Shown: piece by piece, positions 17,599 to 25,500 of the stretch
Numbering within the stretch: the stretch's first letter is position 1
How the letters are laid out: every line of letters begins with the position of its first letter
Assembly: GCF_900113665.1 (NCBI RefSeq)
Contig: NZ_FOQD01000003.1
Location: forward strand, 124,001 to 188,000
Reading direction: 5' to 3'
DNA length: 64,000 bases
DNA from: Planctomicrobium piriforme
GTDB taxonomy: Bacteria > Planctomycetota > Planctomycetia > Planctomycetales > Planctomycetaceae
Made by a program: the position numbers and the translations under genes
The notes under the pieces: generated by a model
Databases searched by the model: none
What the model saw: only the letters and a program-made list of their open reading frames with translations
What the model was told of the DNA's origin: nothing

Positions 17599-18770
17599 GC
17601 CTCAATCCTCCGAAGCCTCGCTTGATGCCGTTCATGTTCTGTTTCTGACACAAGGTCAGGCAGGAGAGGAACAAATTTCTCAAATGACGACGCTACAAGA
17701 GTGATACGAGGATCACCTTGGACAATCAAAGATGCCATGTTCGATGATGTCTCGCTCGGTGACTGTTGCAGAAATGGATCGACCACCACGACCCTCAGGC
17801 CCACATTTGAACGAATTGCTGCAAGAATAGGCTGGGTGATGTGCTTGTCGCCGAAGCCGAATCCAACAATAAGCAGCGATGTCTTTGGCTGCCGAATGGC
17901 GGCTTGGAATCGCGACATCATTTCAAGGAAAGGATGCTCGTACGAGGACTCAAACTTGCTGTGTCGTGGGTATATGAGAACTGGCTCGTCGGTGTCCTGT
18001 TGCTTTCGAATGCGGTCTGTGGATCGCTCCCAGTCCACCGATCCGTGAAGCTTGTACAGATGGCAGACGTTTGGGATGAAATCTGGTGCGAATCCGTCCT
18101 CTCCTCGACGCACAAGGTCGTACGCAAAGTGCTCACCATCGAACTCTTGCGGGACCGAATGCGAGAAGCCATCAACAACGACCATGTGGATGCGGCTGGC
18201 AGCCGTCTCAAAACATAGATCGTAGTTCGTTGTGAAAATGCGTGTTCTTGGCGCAGCTGTGGGACGCCTCGCAATTCTTCTAAGGAAAGACTCATGCTGA
18301 GGCAGACCAAGACTATCGCTTATAAAGCGACAGCAATGAGCAATTGTCTTCTCGGCCACACTGATGAAGGCGGCGATCGTTGAAGATGGCTCAAAGGCTT
18401 GGGCCGTCTGACATCGAGACAGAAGTAGTTCAATGTTTTTATTGCCAACTGGCTGACGGACTGCTGCAAGGATGTCATTAAAAGGCTTCACTCCAAAAGC
18501 ACCACGGACAGCGTTCCAAAGATCGGACATTGTCGGAGCAGGTTTGTTTCCCGTCTGATCGACAACGCAAAGTGAAGTGCCAAGCCCGGTCAACACTATG
18601 AGATGTTGACTACGCATGAATTCAACGAGGTTTGAGTGAAGAGCGTCCTTACACCCCTTTACTGGGCCATCCAGTTCTGAAGAAGCAATGTCTGCCCATA
18701 CACCATTTGTGAATGTTGCGAGCGCACGCATTGGCGGAAGTTTGTCTTCCAATTCAGGTATGTCTTCCAT
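17595..18770 (-). CDS. SIR2-family NADase-like protein, partner of HerA
   Basis: Defence SIR2 proteins hydrolyse NAD+ when phage infection is sensed. Numbered from ATG 18770 (MEDIPELEDK), the NAD-binding loop is GLGTS at 62-66 in place of the usual GAGxS. The catalytic Asn lies in FTTNYD (179-184), the catalytic His in LHGSVDW (241-247), and GFGFGDKH (303-310) closes the Rossmann fold. The product has 391 residues. A frame extending to 18869 exists, but its 33 extra residues overlap a perfect inverted repeat and look non-coding, so the shorter start is preferred. It is the first gene of a two-gene operon with HerA downstream. The function as defence is inferred from the known SIR2-HerA (Nezha) systems. 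Confidence 0.88.
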   Translation of the reverse strand: MEDIPELEDKLPPMRALATFTNGVWADIASSELDGPVKGCKDALHSNLVEFMRSQHLIVLTGLGTSLCVVDQTGNKPAPTMSDLWNAVRGAFGVKPFNDILAAVRQPVGNKNIELLLSRCQTAQAFEPSSTIAAFISVAEKTIAHCCRFISDSLGLPQHESFLRRIARRPTAAPRTRIFTTNYDLCFETAASRIHMVVVDGFSHSVPQEFDGEHFAYDLVRRGEDGFAPDFIPNVCHLYKLHGSVDWERSTDRIRKQQDTDEPVLIYPRHSKFESSYEHPFLEMMSRFQAAIRQPKTSLLIVGFGFGDKHITQPILAAIRSNVGLRVVVVDPFLQQSPSETSSNMASLIVQGDPRITLVASSFEKFVPLLPDLVSETEHERHQARLRRIEA

Positions 18771-18846
18771 CTCAATGTTTCTATTACTTGTTCTGCTAAA
18801 TTGCGGGCAATAACTCGATATGGAGTGGCACTGCCATTTGTACCGG

Positions 18847-18866
18847 CCGAGTTCTTCGAAACTCGG
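18847..18866. promoter_or_regulatory. Perfect inverted repeat upstream of the SIR2 gene
   Basis: CCGAGTT-CTTCGA-AACTCGG is a perfect 7-bp palindrome with a 6-base centre, 77 bases upstream of the proposed SIR2 start. It could be an operator or a leader hairpin. No regulator gene is adjacent. Confidence 0.4.
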
Positions 18867-18964
18867 CAAGTTCTGACATTCTATGTGCGTTGGATTTCCG
18901 TCCCGCGAACTAACAAAATCACTCGGTCAAAGTGCTTAACCCGATGTTCACATCACCCTGTTCA

Positions 18965-19002
18965 AAACAAAAAAGCCGCGTGCACAAATGTGCGCGGGGC
19001 TT
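18965..19002 (-). terminator. Rho-independent terminator for the 56-residue gene
   Basis: Read on the minus strand, AAGCCCCGCGCAC-ATTT-GTGCACGCGGCTT has one mismatch and one wobble in 13 pairs and is followed by TTTTTGTTTTG. It lies about 100 bases after the stop of the small minus-strand gene at 19100. Confidence 0.65.
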
Positions 19003-19099
19003 CGGTTTTCAGTAGCCAATCAGATTGTCGACGCCTGCCCGCGTTGAGGGCGATTCTGTCATTCCGCATGACTCGTTGCAAGCAAACTCGCCCACCTCC

Positions 19100-19270
19100 C
19101 TACTTCACTTCATCCTTCACATCCGTCGGCCAGTCCAGATTGAACCTCGCGACTGTCAGTCGCCCATCGGCGTAGAAACTGAGACCCATGTTGTCGCCGG
19201 TGCGGCCGTAGAAGCAGAGGTTTGTGCCGCTCGGCGTCACGGCGATGTAGAAGTGACGCGACATGGGCAT
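19100..19270 (-). CDS. 56-residue protein, function unknown
   Basis: This frame was read by eye on the minus strand. It begins MPMSRHFYIAVTPSGTNLC and ends NLDWPTDVKDEVK. Alternating polar and hydrophobic residues (FYIAV, LCFYGRTG, GLSFYADGRLTVARF) indicate a small beta-sheet protein, and codon use resembles that of the neighbours. An in-frame ATG at 19279 would add MCA. No Shine-Dalgarno sequence is clear. A terminator lies downstream and a period-7 repeat lies upstream, between it and the LarA-like gene. I do not recognise a family. Confidence 0.6.
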   Translation of the reverse strand: MPMSRHFYIAVTPSGTNLCFYGRTGDNMGLSFYADGRLTVARFNLDWPTDVKDEVK

Positions 19271-19306
19271 GGCACACATTTTGAAATTTCAGCCGACAAT
19301 GCGCTG

Positions 19307-19341
19307 TTTCGGATTTCGTGCTTCGGATTTCGAATTTCTTC
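19307..19341. repeat. Period-7 repeat, TTTCGGA flavour, 5 units
   Basis: TTTCGGA, TTTCGTG, CTTCGGA, TTTCGAA, TTTCTTC lie between the 56-residue gene and the stop of the LarA-like gene. It is the complementary orientation of the 15385-15433 flavour. Confidence 0.75.
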
Positions 19342-19342
19342 C

Positions 19343-20581
19343 CTACGCGTTATTCTGCACAAACGCATGCTGCGCGCTTTCGATCACGGCCGTCAGGTCT
19401 TCGTTCTGCAGCAAGCGTCGGGCTTCGGTTTCGGATTCCAACGGAACCAGAAACAGGTCAGAGACCAAACTCGGGTCGAGTTTGCTGAGGAGTGAGACGT
19501 TCGCCCAATCGGCGGCGGCCGCGATGCGGGAGGCGGTCACCAGGTCAGGTGCGTTCGCTTTCTGAATCGGACGCAGCGCGTCGCGCGGTTCCCGCATCGA
19601 TTTCAGAATATCGAGCCCCGGACCTGGGACGGCATCGATCTGCGACAGCACGACAATGCGGCCGTTGCGTTCCACGAGTCGTCGGCCCGCTTCAATCGCG
19701 GCGGCCACCTGTTCCCAGCCATGTCCGCTGGCATCGGCGGTGACGGTGACGAGGACCAGTTCTGCCCGTTGATCGGCGTTCACGAGCCAGTTGCGTTCGA
19801 GACTTTGCTTCGCCTGTTCGAGAACGGCATGCGTCTGTCCGGCGAGCACGCGATGTGCGGCTGCGCCGCTGGAGGGAATCACGGCGACGGACAACTGCAA
19901 TCCGAGCAACCAGCCCACCTCGTCCACCATCTGTCGGAAGGGCCGTGCATCGCCCGGGCCAAGTTCCTCATGCCCTTGCCCCTGAGCGCGACGCAGGGCA
20001 TCGACGTCGGAAAGTCCCGGGTACAAACTGCTGGCGGTCGCCCGGACTCCCAGCACCGGATCGAACTCCGCAGGCCCCACGGTTATGACGACGTCGGCTT
20101 CAGTGAGGAGCCGCGACAGGTACACCCGTTCGCCGCTGGCGGTCGATGCCAGATAGGCGCAGGCCCCGGCCTGAGTCGGGTCGTGTCGCAGCAGAGTGAA
20201 CTTTTCGATCAACTCAACCGGGAGCTTGCGGCGCGGGTCGACCCCTTCCACCTTCTTCCAGACCGCCGGCTGCACGAGGGTGACGTTCTCTGGCGGAAGT
20301 CCAGTCTCGCTGAGCCGTTGCCAGAGTTCGCGGAAGATGTCGTCTGCCTGGGGCGTATCGACATCGATAACAACGACGACACGATCATCCCCCAGCACCG
20401 CACGGCTGAAATCGGGAAAATCGACCGGCGTTTCAAACGCCTGAGCAATGGCAGCCACGCCGCCAGGCAATTGCGGTGGAGCGTGATGCCACAGCATCAA
20501 CTGCCGCTCCAGAAGGTCGATTTCGAAACGGCCGTTCTGCCCGTAAGGCAACGTCAGATGCTGGATTTCTTCGTCGGACAT
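19343..20581 (-). CDS. LarA-like (DUF2088) lactate racemase-domain protein
   Basis: The N-terminal half matches the LarA N-domain layout (LTLPYGQNGRFEIDL, then AIAQAFETPVDFPDFSRAVLGDDRVVVVIDV). LarA racemases use a nickel-pincer cofactor made by LarB/C/E. Those genes are not in the window. The central segment ADVVITVGPAEFDPVLG resembles the corresponding racemase region. I cannot confirm all metal-binding His and Lys residues by eye, so the reaction is open: it may racemise a 2-hydroxyacid other than lactate. The length of 412 residues is near the family norm. Start ATG 20581. Confidence 0.75.
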   Translation of the reverse strand: MSDEEIQHLTLPYGQNGRFEIDLLERQLMLWHHAPPQLPGGVAAIAQAFETPVDFPDFSRAVLGDDRVVVVIDVDTPQADDIFRELWQRLSETGLPPENVTLVQPAVWKKVEGVDPRRKLPVELIEKFTLLRHDPTQAGACAYLASTASGERVYLSRLLTEADVVITVGPAEFDPVLGVRATASSLYPGLSDVDALRRAQGQGHEELGPGDARPFRQMVDEVGWLLGLQLSVAVIPSSGAAAHRVLAGQTHAVLEQAKQSLERNWLVNADQRAELVLVTVTADASGHGWEQVAAAIEAGRRLVERNGRIVVLSQIDAVPGPGLDILKSMREPRDALRPIQKANAPDLVTASRIAAAADWANVSLLSKLDPSLVSDLFLVPLESETEARRLLQNEDLTAVIESAQHAFVQNNA

Positions 20582-20954
20582 GACACTTCAAAGCTGCTGA
20601 GAAAATGGAATTCCACATGATAGCGGATGACCGGCGGTTGTGTCCCCGGAAGGCGTGTTCGAACTCCGCTCGGGCGCTGTCGGCAGGGGAGAGGGGATAG
20701 GAACTCAATCCCTAACGAGAGGGAGGTTTCGGCCCTTCAGGCCTCTTGTCCACTCTCACTTCCGTTTCCCAGGGCAGACGCCCTGGACTTTCGAGTCTAG
20801 CCCCGTTGGGGCGAAGGGCGATCTCACGCCCTGCCCGAAACATTTGCCTCTCGAATACGCTGAGCGTCCGGGACAATGGCTCGCTTTCCGCCCCAGCGCT
20901 CTGGCAGATACACTGACGAATGGAATCACCACCACTCTGCTCTCGGGAGCCGAT
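20582..20954. other. Gap rich in hairpins, before the Tat-exported isomerase
   Basis: It holds three small hairpins in a row: GGCCCTTCAGGCC (20731-20743), CCAGGGC-AGAC-GCCCTGG (20769-20786) and GCCCC-GTT-GGGGC (20800-20812). Their layout suggests one dispersed extragenic element. A coding frame running through it continues into the isomerase gene but looks accidental. Confidence 0.5.
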
Positions 20955-21875
20955 ATGTCTTCGCTCGCTCTGAGTCGCCGTTCGCTCTTGGCCGCCGCTG
21001 CTGTCGCTGCCGGTCGCCTGGCACTCCCGTCGTCGCTGCTCGCACAACCAGCGACCAACGCATCAGGCCGGTTTCCGATCTGCACGTTCGTCAAATACCT
21101 GCAGTCGCTCAGCTTTGACGAACTCGGCCAGACCATCGCCGGTCTCGGACTGAAGGGGATTGAAGCGACGGTGCGAAACAAGGGCCAGATTCTGCCTGAG
21201 CATGCCGAAGAGCAGTTGCCCAAGCTGGTCGAGGCGCTGCAGCGACATGGCGTCGAGATCATGATCATGGCTAGCAGCATCAATCGGGTCGATCAGCCGT
21301 GGACTGAAAAAGTGCTGCGGACCGCCGCCGGGCTCGGCATCAAACGCTACCGCATGGACTACTACCTGTACGACCTCAACAAGCCGGTGGCGGATCAGCT
21401 TCGTGAGTTGAAACCGGTGGTTAAAGACCTCGCCGCACTCAATCGTCAGTTGGGCATTCAGGCGGTCTACCAGAACCATGCCGGAACCAAGTACGTCGGC
21501 GCCGGCCTGTGGGATCTGCACGAGCTGCTGGAGGGGATTCCCAAGGAAGAGATCGGCGTGGCCTACGACATTCGTCATGCGTCGATCGAGGGAGGCCAGA
21601 CCTGGCCGGTGACCTGGAATCTGATGCAGCCGCACCTGGCCGCCGTGTATGTGAAAGACGCCCGATGGGAGGGTCGCAAGGTTCAGGATGGCCCGCTCGG
21701 CTGGGAAAACGGCGTCGTCGACCCGGCGTTCTTCAAACTGCTGCTGAAGTCCGACTTCAACGGCCCGATCTCGCTGCATGTCGAGTATCTCGAAAAAGGG
21801 ACGATCGAAGAGAACGTCACCGCGATTCGAGAAAACCTAGTCACGCTGCGAAAGCTGTTGAACCAGACTGCGTGA
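20955..21875 (+). CDS. Tat-exported sugar phosphate isomerase/epimerase-like TIM barrel protein
   Basis: This AP-endonuclease-2 type TIM barrel is found in xylose isomerase-like and sugar epimerase proteins. The start ATG 20955 has GGGAG five bases upstream. It gives a twin-arginine signal LSRRSLLAAAAVAAGRLALP at residues 5-24. Barrel motifs include GLKGIEATVR, RYRMDYYLYDL, YQNHAGTKYVG, GVAYDIRHASIEGG, AAVYVKDARWEG and ISLHVEYLEKG, which supply the metal-binding Glu, His and Asp residues. It has 306 residues. Its last 35 bases overlap the end of the convergent epimerase gene. The substrate is unknown. Confidence 0.88.
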   Translation: MSSLALSRRSLLAAAAVAAGRLALPSSLLAQPATNASGRFPICTFVKYLQSLSFDELGQTIAGLGLKGIEATVRNKGQILPEHAEEQLPKLVEALQRHGVEIMIMASSINRVDQPWTEKVLRTAAGLGIKRYRMDYYLYDLNKPVADQLRELKPVVKDLAALNRQLGIQAVYQNHAGTKYVGAGLWDLHELLEGIPKEEIGVAYDIRHASIEGGQTWPVTWNLMQPHLAAVYVKDARWEGRKVQDGPLGWENGVVDPAFFKLLLKSDFNGPISLHVEYLEKGTIEENVTAIRENLVTLRKLLNQTA

Positions 21876-22839
21876 AGATGTGCCCTAGCGCGGATTCGAT
21901 CTTTTCGAATTGAAATTTGAACGGCAGTTGAGCCAATCGTTGAGAGACGACATAGCGGCCGTACAAGGCGAGTTCGGGATCGGTGCGCAGAATCCATCTC
22001 GCCCCCAGTGCGACGAGCCACGCCGGGGAGGGGAGGCCGATGGGAACTCCAAGGGCACGTCGTAACGCCCTCATGAACTCCACTTGCGATACCGGGCGGG
22101 GGGCTGAAGCGACATAGGCTCCATGCATCTTGGAGTTGGTCAGTGCGTGAATGAACAAAGTGTTGAGATCGTGTTCATGAATCCAGCTGATGCCTTGCCG
22201 ACCGGAGCCGATGCGGCCTCCCATGCCCAGTCGCGTGAGACCATGCAGGCGCTTTAAGGCTCCCATACCTGCCCCCTGATTTTTGCCGAGTACGAAGCTG
22301 GTGCGAAGAATCACTCCGCGCTGCTCTGGCAACAGGCTTTCTTGAAGCGCCGCTTCCCAGGCCTGCCCCACAAATGGAGCGAGGCCGTAACCCAATGGAG
22401 ACTGCTCCGTACAGGTGACGTCGAGCGAATCTCCGTAAATGTGAGCAGTACTCATCTGCACCCAGACAGGCGGGGGCGTTTTGACGAGCCGCAGAGCCTG
22501 TCCCAGCACTCGCGTCGAATCAATTCGCGAACGGAGAATGGCGTCGATATTTTCTGGCGACTTAACGCAGTCGACGCTCCGGCCTGCGAGATTAATGAGT
22601 GCGGTCGCACCTTCCAGTTCCTCAACCCAACTGCCGACGGTCCGACCATCCCAGTTGACCGTTCGCCACGGGAAGGTGTTGGAAGACCGATCGCGAGACA
22701 AAATGACGACTTCGTCTCCACGGGCCGTTAGCGCGATGGCGAGGGACCGGCCCACGAACCCGCTGCCGCCGGCAATGACAATTCTCTGCCGGCTGCTTGC
22801 GGTCTGGAGCGGTTGCAAATGTGCATGGGGAGTTTCCAT
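21841..22839 (-). CDS. TIGR01777-family NAD(P)-dependent epimerase (SDR39U1-like)
   Basis: This is an extended short-chain dehydrogenase of unknown substrate. The nucleotide-binding motif GGSGFVGRSLA is near the N-terminus, followed by the family stretch LINLAGRSVDC. STAHIYGD holds the Ser-Tyr region, and GMGGRIGSGRQGISWIHEHDL is typical of TIGR01777. The start ATG 22839 (METPHAHLQ) gives 332 residues. An upstream frame to 22965 lacks family similarity. About 12 extra residues extend the usual C-terminus into the overlap with the isomerase gene. The gene is divergent from the acylase gene. Confidence 0.9.
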   Translation of the reverse strand: METPHAHLQPLQTASSRQRIVIAGGSGFVGRSLAIALTARGDEVVILSRDRSSNTFPWRTVNWDGRTVGSWVEELEGATALINLAGRSVDCVKSPENIDAILRSRIDSTRVLGQALRLVKTPPPVWVQMSTAHIYGDSLDVTCTEQSPLGYGLAPFVGQAWEAALQESLLPEQRGVILRTSFVLGKNQGAGMGALKRLHGLTRLGMGGRIGSGRQGISWIHEHDLNTLFIHALTNSKMHGAYVASAPRPVSQVEFMRALRRALGVPIGLPSPAWLVALGARWILRTDPELALYGRYVVSQRLAQLPFKFQFEKIESALGHIFTQSGSTAFAA

Positions 22840-22985
22840 GTGGCGGTCACCGCAGAATGAAGTTTGGTTTAACCGTAAATGCGACCTGCATTCTCTACAG
22901 CATTCGTCTCGGTAGTCCGCACGTTGCAGAACGACTAAAGTCAGCGCGATCGAATTCCACTTCACTTCGTACGACAGGATGTCTG

Positions 22986-24041
22986 ATGAACTCTCGTTTT
23001 CGGTCTCTCGGTTTGTGGGCTGCGTTCGCCGCAGTGTGCTTGGTCGCCGTGCCGCTGGATGCCTGTACGCGGTGCGTGTATCTCGGCTCGCAGGAGATTG
23101 TGATCGTCGCGCGGTCGATGGACTGGGCGGAAGATCCGGGGTCGAACCTGTATGTCTTTCCCCGCGGATTGCAGAGGTCAGGTGCGGCCGGGGCGAATTC
23201 GATTGCCTGGACCAGCAAGTACGGCAGCGTCATCACTGCGTTTTACGAAGCAGGGACGGTCGACGGCATGAACGACCAGGGGCTTGTCGCCAACGTGCTG
23301 TATCTCGTGGAATCAAACTACGGCACGCCGACCAGCGGCCAGAAAACCTTGTCGATCTGTGCGTGGGGGCAATACGTTCTCGACAACTACGCCACGGTCG
23401 CCGAAGCGGTCGAAAGCTTGCGGAAAGAGCCGTTTGCCATCGTGGCTCCGATTCTGCCGAACGGCGAACCGGCGCAGGGGCATCTTTCGGTATCAGACCC
23501 GAGCGGTGATTCGGCCATCTTCGAGTATGTCGACGGCAAGCTGCAGATTCACCATGGACGGCAGTATCAGGTGATGACCAACTCGCCGACGTATGACAAA
23601 CAACTGTCGCTCAACGCCTACTGGCAGCAGATCGGCGGAACGGCGATGTTGCCAGGCACCAGCCGTGCTGCTGACCGGTTTGTGCGTGCGTCGTTCTATA
23701 TCGACGCCGTTCCCGAGGTCTCCGACATGCACAAGGCAGTGGCCTCTGTGTTCAGCGTGATTCGCGGTGTTTCTGTCCCGCTGGGGATCACGACGCCTGG
23801 TCAGCCGAACATCGCCAGCACTGTCTGGCGGACGCTTTATGACCAGAAGAACAAGGTGATGTATTTCGATTCGGCGACCAGCCCAACGGTGTTCTGGGTG
23901 CCGCTGTCGGACCTCGACTTCAAGGTGGGCGCTCCCGTGAAGAAGCTGGAACTGGCCGGCGGGAAAACCTACAGCGGCAACGCCGCCGACAAGTTTGCAG
24001 CGGCCAAGCCGTTTGAGTTTTTGCCCGCCGTGCCGAAGTAA
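22986..24041 (+). CDS. Exported Ntn-hydrolase of the choloylglycine/penicillin V acylase family
   Basis: These enzymes cleave linear amides such as penicillin V, conjugated bile salts or acyl-homoserine lactones. The start ATG 22986 gives a signal peptide (LWAAFAAVCLVAVPLDA) cleaved before Cys27 in ACTRCVYLG. That exposes the N-terminal nucleophile. The ARSMDW motif places the conserved Arg and Asp, and GTVDGMNDQGLVANVLYL and VMTNSPTYDKQL (Asn and nearby) follow the family. The 351-residue length is typical. A frame extending upstream to 22797 would bury the signal peptide and is rejected. The natural substrate is unknown. Confidence 0.9.
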   Translation: MNSRFRSLGLWAAFAAVCLVAVPLDACTRCVYLGSQEIVIVARSMDWAEDPGSNLYVFPRGLQRSGAAGANSIAWTSKYGSVITAFYEAGTVDGMNDQGLVANVLYLVESNYGTPTSGQKTLSICAWGQYVLDNYATVAEAVESLRKEPFAIVAPILPNGEPAQGHLSVSDPSGDSAIFEYVDGKLQIHHGRQYQVMTNSPTYDKQLSLNAYWQQIGGTAMLPGTSRAADRFVRASFYIDAVPEVSDMHKAVASVFSVIRGVSVPLGITTPGQPNIASTVWRTLYDQKNKVMYFDSATSPTVFWVPLSDLDFKVGAPVKKLELAGGKTYSGNAADKFAAAKPFEFLPAVPK

Positions 24042-24084
24042 TTCTCAGATCGGTTTACAGGAAGCGAAGCCACAGAAAACGCAC

Positions 24085-24116
24085 AAGCCCCTGCCGCTTC
24101 ATGGCGGCAGGGGCTT
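24085..24116. terminator. Strong hairpin between convergent genes, likely bidirectional terminator
   Basis: A 13-bp perfect stem AAGCCCCTGCCGC / GCGGCAGGGGCTT has a 6-base loop. It lies between the acylase stop (24041) and the DUF1559 stop (24161). T tracts are weak on both sides. Confidence 0.65.
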
Positions 24117-24160
24117 GGCAGTCGGCTCGAACGGTTTTCACTGGATGCTGAGACCAGCGA

Positions 24161-25168
24161 TTAGAACTCGCCGATGACTTCGTTCCCCTGAATCGTCACG
24201 AGGCCCTTGTAAACGCTCATGCCGAGGTTGTCGCTCAGGAAGCGAACCGAACCATCGGCCAGCAGGATATGCATGCCGCCAACGTGGGCGCTCGATGCGA
24301 TCCAGTCTGCTCCCCAGGTCTGGTTGGATGCATTGATGAGGAAGGTGGCGCTGCCGCCGCCGATGTTCTGCACGTCCATCTGCTCATTGCCTGGATTCCA
24401 GGATTCCGAGGTGCTGCCCGCGATGCGGGGGCCAATCCACAAGCCGCCGGAGTTGCTGCAGGGGCTGCCGCCGCAGGCCTGACCGCCGGTCGCGTCATTT
24501 TTCGTCGTCCGCTCGGAGACAAAAATTGTGTTGCTGGTGCCGTCGAGGAAGTCCGAAATGCGGCGGGAGATATTGCGCGAGAAGGCGCCGTCCACCACCT
24601 GCGGGTTGCCGGCAGCCGTTCCACCGCTGGCGAGGTAGTTCGATTTGCCAAAACTGTTCTTGTCGGTATTCAAGCCGCCCATCGGGTCAGACGGGCAAAC
24701 GAAGGCCGAGACAACCTTCACCGCCGAGGGAATACAGCTTGTCACGGTATTCGACGGCGTGCCGGTGTTGTTGTAGTCCTGCCAGCTGCGAGTAAAGCCG
24801 CCGGTCTCCGTCCCGATCTGGTTGTAGAGCCCTGCCTGATCCATGTACGGCAGAATCATGGCGCTCCAGGCCAGGCAGTTGTTATTGGCCGCGGACGTCA
24901 GCGAGGCGGAGGTCGAATCGGGATCGACAAAGCTGGCCGGGAAGGCCTGCAAAGCGTCTAGGTAGTTGTGCAGGGCCAGACCAATCTGCTTCAGGTTGTT
25001 CTTGCACTGGCTGCGTCGGGCGGCTTCACGGGCCTGTTGTACGGCCGGTAGCAGCAACGCGATCAGAATCGCGATGATGGCGATGACCACCAGCAGTTCG
25101 ATCAGGGTGAAGGCTTTTGACGGTCTTCGGGAGGTAGAAAACACGGGGCGCAAGAGTCTCGATTGCAT
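24161..25168 (-). CDS. DUF1559 pilin-like exported protein
   Basis: DUF1559 proteins are abundant in planctomycetes and carry a type IV pilin-like N-terminus. The prepilin cleavage and methylation site is AFTLIELLVVIAIIAILIAL at about residues 19-38, followed by LPAVQQAREAARRSQC and NNLKQIGLALHNY. The C-terminal HVGGMHILLADGSVRFLSDN is the H-x9-DG motif of the family. The length is 335 residues. GAGGAA lies 8 bases before the ATG at 25168. It is more diverged than the duplicated pair at 42489-45120. A role in a type II-like secretion or surface structure is inference. Confidence 0.92.
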   Translation of the reverse strand: MQSRLLRPVFSTSRRPSKAFTLIELLVVIAIIAILIALLLPAVQQAREAARRSQCKNNLKQIGLALHNYLDALQAFPASFVDPDSTSASLTSAANNNCLAWSAMILPYMDQAGLYNQIGTETGGFTRSWQDYNNTGTPSNTVTSCIPSAVKVVSAFVCPSDPMGGLNTDKNSFGKSNYLASGGTAAGNPQVVDGAFSRNISRRISDFLDGTSNTIFVSERTTKNDATGGQACGGSPCSNSGGLWIGPRIAGSTSESWNPGNEQMDVQNIGGGSATFLINASNQTWGADWIASSAHVGGMHILLADGSVRFLSDNLGMSVYKGLVTIQGNEVIGEF

Positions 25169-25500
25169 GGGAAAGTTCCTCGAAAGACGTGAAAAACAGA
25201 GTGTTCGACCGCCAAAGCACGATCTGCGCTGGAAGAGAAATGCGGTATCGGCTTTGAATTATCACAACGCTCGAAGAGAGAATAGGAACTTTTCCTACGG
25301 ATGTAATAAAGCCGACAGCTTCAAACACTTACGGCGACGTCGGTGCTTCGTTTAGCCGCACTTCGTGCAGGTTACGATCAGCAAATCGCTGAATCCTGCG
25401 CGGCAGAATTGGGGTAATCTGCTCAACAGGCATTTTGAGCCCGCCGGCTGTGAAGCATGAAAGCGTGCGGGAATCTGGCACCTCTAGCGGACGTTCAGCG
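25169..25500. other. Divergent promoter region, 332 bases
   Basis: It separates the DUF1559 gene (minus) from the hydrolase gene (plus). GATAAT on the minus strand is a possible -10 box for the DUF1559 gene, but no good -35 is at proper spacing. I see no other element. Confidence 0.3.

Larger units (their letters stand above)
18771..19099. other. Gap between the SIR2 gene and the 56-residue gene
   Basis: It contains the inverted repeat at 18847-18866 and a terminator at 18971-19002. No other coding frame is convincing. Confidence 0.5.
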
